Assembly: GCA_030674185.1 (NCBI GenBank)
Contig: CM060312.1
Span: 25,759,359 to 25,823,358 of the forward strand
DNA from: Monoplex corrugatus
Taxonomy: Eukaryota; Mollusca; Gastropoda; Littorinimorpha; Ranellidae
Reading direction: 5' to 3'
Length of the DNA stretch: 64,000 nucleotides
Each line of letters begins with the position of its first letter. Within the stretch, counting starts at the first letter, position 1. Of the stretch, positions 47,640 through 59,034 are shown piece by piece. The notes under the pieces were generated by a model, which worked only from the letters and a program-made list of their open reading frames with translations, was not told the DNA's origin and made no database searches. Made by a program: the position numbers and the translations under genes.

Positions 47640-48330
47640 TATAACAAACGATCATCAGCTGAGCGAAATACTCACCCAGACCAACGCAGAAATTGGTTGC
47701 AGCATCTGTCTCTGTATTTTTCTTCTTTTTTGTCTATCTCAGAAATGTTTACCAACTTTGAAATCAATGTCCTGTAGAAAAAAGTATTATGGTTAATATT
47801 AATGAAATGGTTAAAACACTTTGAGAAGTTTTTTTCTGTGTCACAATTGAGCTTCATCAACCTTAAGATATTGTCGATGCTGATGATAGCCTCACAGTTA
47901 ACTAGAACCTTCAGCTGAATGACGGCATACAGCTGGACGAGATGTGAAATGTAATCAGTCATACAGAAACTTGTAATCCAAAAGAACGTACGAAGTATTC
48001 ATAGCTACTACTGCTGAAATATTTCAGTCATAGCAGATCTGTTAATCATATGTTCGCAACTTGTATTTGAGAGGAGGCAGGCACCGCCAGATTATCACTA
48101 GTCCACTGAAAAGACTTGATGAACAGATAACAAACTAGAATGCATGATTATGGCAGGTCAGCTGAGGTCCATTAAATAACGACCATGATGCTGACTGTCG
48201 GACTCCAGTCTGGTGGTGATAAGTACTGGAGTAACGCCATCAAACCGGCAGTAGACAGACCAACCACTGGAGCATAGAATGTCTGCATTGTGCACCACAA
48301 AGGCAAGGTTTAATAAATTTTCGTAGAACC
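47640..48330. other. Intergenic, nothing recognised
   Basis: Follows receptor copy 1. No coding match, polyadenylation signal or repeat could be assigned with confidence. Confidence 0.4.
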
Positions 48331-48334
48331 GGAG

Positions 48335-49560
48335 ACTACCGTTGAGTCACCAAAAGACTCAGGAAGGTCCTCTGGAAATGTTTCGGAGAAGCAGTTACAA
48401 AAGACATGCAACATATAGGGACACCTATGGAATAAAACAGCCAAAGGTGGAAACACCTTCCCAGAAATCCAGATGTCCGCGTCTAATGGAGGATATCTGG
48501 AGAAGAAAATGGATTCTGAAAAAAGAAATGGAAGGCTACTTCAGAATTTTAGAAGCAAAGATTAGAGAAAGTATAGAAGGGCCTAAAAATGAAACACATT
48601 GCCTTCAGCAAAGCAGAATCAGTAGAAGGAGCAGGCGCAAATAGAAGAAAACCCAAGATTGCTCCTTCAGAGACCCGCTCCCTGTTCGCTAGGAAACTAT
48701 TGGAGCAACCCAAATCCGGGACACTCACGGTGAACAAAGTAGCCTTGGAACAGCATTTCAGGAACACATATTCCGACGTTCAGCGTCAGGCACAATTCAG
48801 GGTCTGGTGCGGCCTGCAACGCCAGAAAAATGTTAAATGCATGTCGCCAACACTGATGAAGCAAAGAAGGCGGTTGAGAAAGCCAGAGCCAAGTAATTAC
48901 CTAGGCCTAACGGAATACCCTACTTGCTGTAAAAGAAATGTCTGAGTGTCTTCGAATGGTTTCATAAGCTGGTATGATCATCATGGAGGGACTTGAAGAT
49001 CAGCAACCAGTAGACGAAAGCTAATGAAGTATACATTCCAAAGGAAGAGCATTCCAGTGACATAAACCAGTTTGTCCCAATACCATGTCTGAATGTTGAA
49101 TGGAAAATCTGTTATGGCAGCAAAGCTAGGTACCATATTGGATGAGTGCATCGACTTATCAGTCCAGAAGGGAGGCATCTCGGGGAGTGTCTGGTGGTGT
49201 AGAGCACACCATAATAGTTGGGAAGCAATCCAGAGAGCTAAAGCAGAGAACAGGTGTGGCTTGATCTGGCAAATGCATGTGGATCAGTCCCGCACATGAT
49301 GATTCAACCTGCTCTCGACATGTATCATGTCCCAAAGAACATCCCAGAAATACTGGAGAAATACTTTTAGAGCGGTTTTTCATAAAGGAATACACGATAG
49401 ACTGGATCAGTTTGAAAGTGGGCATAGCAATGGGTTGTGCCATTGCTACAATATGTTAATGTTGACAATGGAGGTCATCTTGAAAGCAGCAGTAAGGGGT
49501 TCAGGTACATCCTGACCTCTAGAATGGATACCACATGCCCCTCTAAAAGCCTTCATGGAC
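48335..49560 (+). mobile_element. Decayed LINE between the receptor copies
   Basis: Plus-strand frames read KWILKKEMEGYFRILEAKIR, then SLFARKLLEQPKSGTLTVNK, ALEQHFRNTYSDVQRQ, VWLDLANACGSVPHMMIQ, SGHSNGLCH or in another frame VGIAMGCAIATI, and MEVILKAAVRG. These fit a non-LTR RT whose palm motif is DLANAYGSVPH and whose primer-contact motif is GIAMGCAISPI. I recognise the pattern from animal LINEs but cannot name the clade. Frameshifts and stops are common. Confidence 0.65.
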
Positions 49561-49624
49561 AAGGCGACAGTGCATTGCACAAAGAGGAAAAACACAAAGA
49601 CCATGCCAACGCATAGGGCTTATG

Positions 49625-49735
49625 TGTGGGCTTAACGTTTATACCATGATCATTTTGGATCTTTTCCATCACATAGCATCAGTGGCTTCAGTGCGTATGA
49701 AATTCATTCTTAGGACATAGACATTATCTTGAGAA
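49625..49735 (+). mobile_element. SINE family B, 3' part (copy 2)
   Basis: Shares TTTTGGATCTT, TCCATCACATAGCATCAGTG and CTTGAGAAACTGAAAC with the copy at 7,415-7,590. The tRNA-like head is missing. Confidence 0.6.
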
Positions 49736-49739
49736 ACTG

Positions 49740-50265
49740 AAACCAAACGATTGTCACTTTGAAAGGCACGTGTTTTATATCAACAAAAATTCTTTTGTTA
49801 AAAGTTTAAATGGTATGATATGATAACGGTTAAATTGGCAGAAGACCTATCTGCATAGAAGCATAAGTGAGTTTTATCCAATCCTCGCTTCATCTCGCTA
49901 AAAGGAAGTGATAGATTTCCAGGGAAAGCTGACAAAATGTTCTTTAATTCTAAAACAAAGGCAGCCATTGTTTGGTTTCAGTCTGACGGGAAATGTACGT
50001 ATTTTTTGTCGTCCATCCGTTTTCTTTCACATAGAAATGATTATTGTATAGATCTGTATATATTTTGATTTTACTTTTTACTAGAATCAGTTTCTTGGTT
50101 ATCGTATGACTTTTTTTTTCTTTCAATATAATCACATTTCTCATGTTTCGTGTGTGTTCTACATCACTAGTAAGTTTTTATGTGGTCGTCATCACTAACA
50201 AGTGGAACTGATCGATAGTGTATTTTCTTCAGTAGTAAGTGGTCGTATGTTGGTCATCACCATAA
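49740..50265. other. Intergenic, upstream of receptor copy 2
   Basis: No counterpart of the Asn-rich/CUB-like N-terminal part of copy 1 was found here, so the duplication may start near the lectin domain. No promoter motif is convincing. Confidence 0.4.
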
Positions 50266-53262
50266 GTGATTGTATGTTCCTTGTGTTGTCTGTGTAAGCT
50301 GAGGGTGAAGTGTGAAGATGAACAAGCTGAAACAGGTCACTGCCCCCACAACAGTTCAGCTTGTCAGGGTTGGCTCGTTACACGCTACACGTGCTATAAG
50401 TTTGTCAGCAGCGACCATTTACACGAGTTTGACATTGAACAACAGAATGTTTTCAGAAAAGCACAGGAGTACTGTAATTCCCTGGGTGGTGATTTAGCAG
50501 CACCAAAACGAGACTACGACTTAGAACAACTGACTGGATTGATTTACAGATCAAATGTGACTAATGTTGCAAGCATAATCTTTTGGTGTGTACTGGGGGG
50601 ATCTGTCATTACCTAACATGTACAGAACAAGTGTGATAACGAGTGATAAGACTGTACTGTACAATACACTTTGGCTGGGAGACATACAAGAACATCTAGA
50701 CAAAAAATCATGCCTATATCTTTATAAAGACCAGGACTTGGAAGGCTATCAGGTAAAGTGGACACGTAACTGTATGTATTATCAATCAAAATCTCATGCT
50801 TACTTCAGAAAGTCCGAGGTCAGTACAGTATGCGAATTCACTAAAAAACGTAACAGGAAGGAGCAAATCAATTCAATATCTTTGCAATCGCTAAATACAT
50901 CTTTTTCATGTTGGAAGCACATTTAATCAGTGCCCCAAAGGTCACATAACACATACATTTCTGGCATGTGGTGCACAGAGCGTGTGTGAGGAAGAGCACG
51001 TAACTCCTTGTACTTTCTTAAACGTATGGTACGGAGACAACAATCCTTATTCAGTTGACGGATTGGCTACTTCTGTCGTTACGTTTACGTGTGATGATGA
51101 CGATACAAAACTGTTTTATTATCTGCTATGTGACTTCAGACATGACTGCCGGGATAAGACTGATGAGTCATTCTGCAAACATTCCACTTGTGATGACTTT
51201 ACCTGTACCAACGGTCAGTGTCTGTCTTACAGCAAGAGGTGTGACAGGCGGTCTGACTGTTTAGATGATTCAGATGAAACAGACTGTGCTGAATATGAAG
51301 AAATCCAGAAAAGTCACTTTTCTACACCTGTTCCAGCCTTAGTTAATTTTCATGCAATCAGTGATTTCATTGTGACAAAACTGAAACCTGGTGAACCCTG
51401 TCCAGACACGCACTATCGTTGTCCTGGTGAGGTTAACAACTGTCTACCTGTCTACACACGTTGTAATGGAGTGTACGACTGCGTTGATCATGAAGACGAA
51501 GAAAACTGTGAGAAACTGATGTGCCCAGGATTTTTTCGGTGTCGATCTTCCAGAATCTGTGTGCATAGTGACCACCTGTGTGATGACTGGCCCCACTGTC
51601 CACTGCATGACGATGAATTGTTTTGTGGCATGATTTGTCCTGAGGTCTGTCTGTGCCATGGTCATACGTTCTTATGTCCTCAGTCTTTCTCTGCTGAACT
51701 ATTTCCTGAACTCCGTTACTTGGACGCCACAGGTTCAAGGTTATCACCTTTTAATTTAAGTAACAACACCTATCTTGTTCACCTGAGTCTTGCCCGGTGC
51801 TCCTTAACATTCTTGTCTGACATCATGTTACCCAACTTGCAGTTTCTAGACCTCTCTGATAACAAGCTTCATCACGTTGACATGTCTGTCTTTGTTGTCT
51901 CAGAAAATCTGCGAACGTTGTCTTTAGCTAAGAACCCTCTAAGGCTCCACAGTGACCCAACATCTTTCACACAGCAGAGTGCGCTGAGGACGCTAGATCT
52001 TTCACACACCAAACTGACAGTGTTTGACAGCCACGTGCTATCTCATTTCTTGTCTATAAGGAATCTTAATGCTGTCTTTTACCACCCTTCACACAATTCA
52101 CCATCATGGTTTTCGGTTTACACCTCAGTTAACTACACTGCTGATGGACGGTAGTCCTGTGAAAACATTTCAACCAGATATATTCACAGGTCTTCAACGT
52201 TTACGTGTCATTTCTGCAGAAAACTATAAACTGTGCTGCAATGAGTTTCTGCCGAGTAATTTTGAAGAGAGTTTCTGCAAAGCTCCTATGGATGAAATAT
52301 CGTCATGTGAAGATTGTTACAGACGGAAACATATCGTGTATTTCTCTGGTTTATCAGCTGCGCGTCTGTGACAGGTAACGCGTTATGTTGTATTTTTCGT
52401 CTGTGTGTTCTGAAGATTTCTCTGAGTGGCTTTAGTGTGTTTGTTACAAATTTGAGCATGGCAGACCTTCTGATGGGTGTCAACATTGCTATCATCGGAG
52501 TGGCAGATAAAATCTATCAAGGTAAATACCTCTTCTATGACACTGTATGGAAAAGCAGTGTGGCCTGTCAAGTGGCTGGCTTTCTGTCTCTGTTGTCCAG
52601 CGAGGTATCAGCTCTGATCATCTGGCTTTATCACATTGGATCGTTTCATTGTGGTTCATTTCCCATTTAGCAACTTTAGATTCAAGAGATCTTCAGCAGT
52701 TGTGCTTGTCTTGTTTCCTGGACTGTTGGCTTGTCCCTTGCCTCGCTACCGCTCTTTCCAGTGACATCCCACTGGGAGTTTTACAGCCAGACTGGAATGT
52801 GTATTCCTTTGCCAGTTACTAGACAGATTTTTAAGGGACGACTCTACTCCTTCAGTGTGATGATTGTCTTAAACTTTGTCCTGTTTTTTACTGATTTCAG
52901 TTGGCCAAGCTTTTATATACTGGTCAGTACAGAAGAATTCTTTGACCTCCAGCACAACCAGAGCCTCACAGGACATGATTATAGCTCGAAGGTTGATCAC
53001 TGTGGCTGTAACAGATTTCATGTGCTGGTTTCCCATTGGACTGTGTGGAATATTGGCACTGGTTGGTGTCCCGATCCATGGCGAGGTGAACGTAGCCTTG
53101 ACTGTCTTTGTACTGCCCTTAAATTCTGCTCTGAATCCATTTGTATATACATTCAACACACTGGTTGAAAAACGAAGAAAATTAAATGAAGTTAAACTTT
53201 TGAAACAATTGGAGTCGAACGTGGACCTACTTGAGAAATCATTGCGCTCTGCTGCCACCTAG
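50266..53262 (+). pseudogene. Receptor copy 2: C-type lectin / LDLa / LRR / 7TM (GRL101-like), frameshifted
   Basis: Same order as copy 1 but starting near the lectin domain (50,366-50,850; CQGWLVTRYTCYKF.., KAQEYCNSLGGDLAAP, VSTVCEF). Four LDLa modules (51,120-51,640; CDRRSDCLDDSDETDC, CNGVYDCVDHEDEENC), an LRR cap (CPEVCLC) and LRRs (FLDLSDNKLHHVDM, LRTLDLSHTKL) lie in one 390-codon frame. The 7TM (52,320-53,160) is split over four frames but keeps key motifs: TLDRFIVV (DRY-like, end of TM3), FMCWFP (CWxP, TM6) and LPLNSALNPFVYTF (NPxxY, TM7). The C-tail is short and basic. No introns are apparent. As GRL101-like it would be a surface GPCR binding ligand through its ectodomain. Either a young pseudogene or indel errors on a real gene; the kept motifs favour recent function. 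Confidence 0.75.
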
Positions 53263-53269
53263 CAACCCC

Positions 53270-54040
<771 letters not shown>

Positions 54041-54335
54041 GTGTATAAACGCTAGGATTCAGTCAGTCAGGACTCAGACTATAATCACTGTACATTTGAA
54101 GGCGTGTTATACTATTGTTTAATTTATTTATAATTTGTTTCTGTTCTAGATCTAACTCTTATATTGATTAGTAGGACTTCTTTTCTCCATAGGTTTACTC
54201 TTTTTTTTTCTACCTTTACTTCGTAGCAAAAGTAACCATTTCCCCCCCTCCCCATTTTCCTCGTACGCAGAAAACCAAAGCATACGTGATTATCAAACAA
54301 ATCACCGTTAATTGAAAATAAAGGATTAGCCAAGA

Positions 54336-57300
54336 ATGAAAATCAATTTCTTACAGTGGAATTGTAGGTCTATTTCCACCAATTCAGCATACCTGGAACA
54401 TTTCCTCGCTTCAAATCAGTCTGAAGTCTTGATTCTGCAGTTGCTTAATGTTATACCAACCAAACTTCCCAATTTCCAAAATTACTATTATCCATCAGTG
54501 TATGCCTATGGGAATCACGGGAAGAAGGTAGCCACTGCGATATATATACTTAAAGAATTATAATATCACATATTTACTTCCCCAGTTTTAACGTCAACTG
54601 AAGACTTACACGCTTGTGCCGCTACAGTACAATTCAGTAATTCTTTTATCCTGAACGTTTTGTCAATCTACTTGCCAACAGGTCCAAATGACCACAACAC
54701 AGAATGGCTGCGCACGATTCCGGATTTGCAGCACGGTAAATGGCTAATAGGTGGAGACTTTAATTCCCACTCCCCGTTTTGGGAAAAAGATTGTTGTACG
54801 GTGACAAGCAATCGTTTAGTAGAAAATATAGTCGACAGTTCGCTTTACCTTTTAAATGATGGGAGTGTCACTAGAATTCCTGATGTTTCCAAACATCGGG
54901 CAACAGCCATCGATCTGTCTTTAATCTCACCAGAATTAGTACCCTGCTGTACCTGGGACACTCACAGAGATATTTTAGGAAGTGATCACTTACCTATCCT
55001 CATAACACTAACTAACGAAAACATCAGGATGAAAGACAGCATTCCTGATATCATACCAAAATATAATTACACACGCGCTGATTGGTCCTTGTTTCAGACT
55101 GCTCTTGCTGATCGAGATTTCACACATTATGAAAGCGAAAATGTAGACGTTATGTTTTCTAAATTCCAGGAGTCAGTTCTTGCTGCTGCAGACCTTTCCA
55201 TGCCGAAACTCAAAACTTTTAAGTCCAATAACCGTTTGGGTAATGTTTGGTGGACGGAGGCATGTGAGCAAGCAGTTCAGTATAAAAAAGAGAAATACAA
55301 AATCTACATCAAAAGCAGGAAACGTGAAGATCATATGGAAATGAAAAAAGCTAACACCCAGTGTAATAAAATCATCGCTGAAGCAAAGAAAAATTATTGG
55401 GCATCATACTGCACAAAAGAAATTTCAGATTTCAAGGATTTCCATAAAGTCTGGACAAAAATGAATCAAATGAAAAATGGAGCCAACTTGCCTAGGTGTC
55501 CAATAATGATTGACACATATCATAAATTTCCTTCCGACATGGACAAAGCTGAAACTTTCGTGGAACTTTTTGCCGAAAATAGTAAAGTAGATGGTTTGAC
55601 TCCTACCTGCAAACACTACAGAGAAATGGCAGCTAAAAAAAACACTACAGAGAAATGGCAGCTAACAACCCTATCTACACTGATCCAATACCTCAGAATA
55701 ATCGCTGGTTTAATTCTCCAATCACCTTAGAAGAGTTAAAAAACACTATCTTGTCTCTACACAACAAAAGGAGTTCGGTAGGTGTCGATGCAGTTTCAAC
55801 TGAAATGATTAAACATCTTCCAGAAAACTATAATATTTTTTTACACAAAATTTTCAGAAATGCTGGGTTGGTGGAACTATACCACAATTATGGCAAAAGT
55901 CTATTGTTATACCAGTATTAAAAACAGGAAAGCCTAAAAACAGTTACAGACCTATTGCATTGACCAACACACATACGAGCAAACTAATGGAAAATTTGGT
56001 ATTAAACAGACTTGTACATTACTGTGATAAAAATAACGTTATTCCAGTAAATCAGGCTGGTTTTAGAAAAGGGAGATCTACAGTTCAGCACCTGGTTAAA
56101 CTTGCCACTCACATCAAGAAACAATTTGCCGCAGAAAAAGTCTTTTAGCTACTTTTTTTGATGTGAAAAAAGCTTACGATCAAGTTTGGCATACGCGTTT
56201 ATTGTATAAGCTGAAATCTATTGGTTTATCTGGCAATATGTATGATTACATTAAGTCTTTTTTAGCCAATAGAACTATTCAGGCAAGTGTGGGAACTAGT
56301 TATTCTACTTCACGACATCTTGATATGGGAATTCCACAAGGTTCAGTGATAGCACCGCTTTTATTTGATATCCTTATGCAGGATCTTCCTAAAGCACTCT
56401 CAAATCGTGTAGTTTTGGCACAGTACGCTGATGATATATGTATTTGGATGAATATTACTTTAACAAAGACAACTCCACAGAGAGCACAGAATTACATTAG
56501 GAAGTTGTATCAATCTGATCTTGATAATCTTGGAAACTATATGTTAGAAAATGGTCTGTCGTTGTCAGCGGAAAAAACTAACATGATGCTATTTAATTCT
56601 GGTGGTACTTTAAGTAACTTGCCTACTTTCAGATTGCTTGGTGAAGTGTTACATTACAGACAGGTTGTAAAATTTCTGGGAGTCTTTATGACATCGAAAT
56701 TAAACTGGAATGTCCATTTTGATTATATTTCAACAAAAGCAAGAAAAGCCCTAAAATTTCTAAAGATTATAAGCCGATTACCTTGGGGAATGGATACGAA
56801 CATACTAATTAATCTGCCAACAGCACTTGTACGATCTAAATTATCCTATGCGCAAGAAGTGTTCTTCAGTGCACCAAAATATTTATTAAAGAAGATACAA
56901 AGCTTAGACTGCAAAAGTATTAAAATTGCTCTAGATGTCCCTACTCATGCCTCTAATCTGAAACGTACAAAGTTGCTGGAATTCTGCCTCTGAACAACTA
57001 TCGTGAGCTAGCGACAGCAAAATTTGCAGTTAGAGCTACTTCGCAAACGGACAATTTTGTGAGTAAGGAAGTTAAAATCAGGTCTGATGTTGACTTTCCA
57101 AAGCGAGCAAAAAGCATTTCATCACAAATGACTGTTGCAACTTACATATCTGACTTGGTCAAACAGTCTGACATAAATATGGATGAAATAGCTGAGACAC
57201 CATCAACAACGCCTATACCTACATGGGAAATGCTAAAAGCCTTTTTTGATATTGATTATGCAGACGCTAAGAAATCTGTAAACGTCAACATTTCGATATC

Positions 57301-58430
57301 GACAGCAAGAGAACACATCGATGAAAAATACCGTACCCACCTTCATATTTTTACCGATGGATCAGTCTTAGAAAATAAATGTGCTGGAGCAGCATTTTAT
57401 GTTCCAAAATTTAAAATAAAAAGTCATCTTTCGTTGGGGCAAACATATCTATCTTTACAGCGGAATTACTCGCTATCAATCAAGCATTGCATTATCTAGT
57501 AAATCTTAAACCCATGTCTTTCAAAGTAGTTCTCTTTGTTGACTCAAAATCTGTATTATATGCCTTACGGTCTTTTGATGCCGACGCAAGACCTGATTTA
57601 ATTACTGAGGCAAATCATCTTATACATCGCTCAAGGGTCAAAGGTACAGATATCAGTTTATGCTGGGTGCCTTCTCACGTTGGTCTTCACGGTAACGAAG
57701 TAGTTGACAGAGCAGCTAAGCAAGGCGCCCAGAATTCTGATAATGCTACAGAATTACATGTTCATACTTCCGTAAAAGAAGCTTACAACTTGCTCGAATC
57801 AGCCTCATGGACTCGATTTCATGAACATTCAAATGAACAGTTTGTGTCACAACAGATGATAAAACTTACCGTTGAAAATGTATGTAAAAAAATTACAGTA
57901 TTCTTCTACGTATCATTTGAGATCGATTGTTGCTGTTCGTTTTCGTATTCAGCTAAACGCATTAAAAACAAAATATTGTAAAAATGTCAAGTGTATTTGC
58001 GGCGAACAGTTCACACTATTCCACTGTTTATTCTACTGCAAAATGCTACGTTTTTTTTACCGAAAATGTTTACTCAAGAAAAGTATTCTGAAAATCATTT
58101 CCAAAAATTTACATCAGATCAGTCTTTGTTAGTTAAAATTTCAGGATCATTAGTTCACAGTCCTGTTAATGCATTACTTTAACTTTATTCGGTTTGTGTT
58201 TTAGTGTTACAATTTCCTTTCACATTGTTGAAGTTAATTGTTAGTGTTAAGTTCTCGTTCCATTTTTCTGTTCTCCCACCCTTTTTCCTCTGTCTTCCCT
58301 CTGCCCCAATCCAACCCGTCCAACTTTCGTTCTACATTTTATTTTGTTCATTCATTTTTATTCCCCCCTCCCCCCTCCCCCGTCTAATATCACTTATAGT
58401 GAAAAGACGTTAAATCAAAGAACGAACGAA
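54336..58430 (+). mobile_element. Near full-length LINE (endonuclease, RT, RNase H), frameshifted
   Basis: Starts at an ATG followed by an APE-type endonuclease: FLQWNCRSISTNSAYLEHF, then GGDFNSHSPFWEKD and ILGSDHLPILIT. The conserved Glu expected after LILQ is missing. The linker includes GNVWWTEACEQAVQYKKEK. RT motifs: QAGFRKGRSTVQHLV, DVKKAYDQVWHTRLL, GIPQGSVIAPLLF and QYADDICIWM. RNase H: IFTDGSVLENK, FTAELLAINQAL (after a shift), LFVDSKSVLYAL and WVPSHVGLHGNEVVDRAA. A Cys/His end (CICGEQFTLFHCLFYC) closes it. It is a relative of the 22.8-26.1 kb LINE, not the same subfamily. An in-frame stop at about 54,561 and at least six frameshifts disable it. The 3' end carries the nested hairpin (58,382-58,408) and GAAC tail. 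Confidence 0.9.
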
Positions 58431-58439
58431 CACACACAC

Positions 58440-59034
58440 ACACGCACACACACACACAAGAGCATTACACAAACATGACAGTTAAAGTGTAAGAGAGAGA
58501 GAGAAAGAGAGAGAGAGCCGAAACACCCTACCACTCAGGGACAACAGCTTTAGGTTTCCCTGGACCCGCCCCATAGCTATTCCTTGCCACCCTCCACATG
58601 TGATACATGCAAATTAAAATGATAATAATAAAAACGACATTTACATCATATGCATATAAATATATAAATCAAATCAAAGCGCCGATCCCCATAATTCACT
58701 AAAGCATTCATTACAGTGACCAAACTCAAGAGAACAAAACAGAGGGGGAAGGCAGGGGAATTAGAACAAAAGTGTGGGCACATTGAGGGGGGAATCGCTG
58801 TTAAACAAAACGGTATGTCTTCATGTTAGACCTGAAGGAAGACTGAATATGTGACTGTTGAATAGACAGGATAAACTCATTCAAGTTGTATGGACAAGAC
58901 ACAGCAAAAGAGTGCTGACAAACTGTGGGGCATTGGTATCGAGGAACTTCTAAACAAGTAGTATCAGAACGGATCGGTCAGGAATAGGTGTGCATTCGAA
59001 GATGGTCACAAAAGATAAATAATTGTAATACCAC
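58440..59034. other. Short CA/GA repeats and non-coding DNA
   Basis: CA run at 58,431-58,457 and GA run at 58,492-58,516. The rest shows no recognised gene; a dispersed repeat is possible but was not matched elsewhere in the window. Confidence 0.4.
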
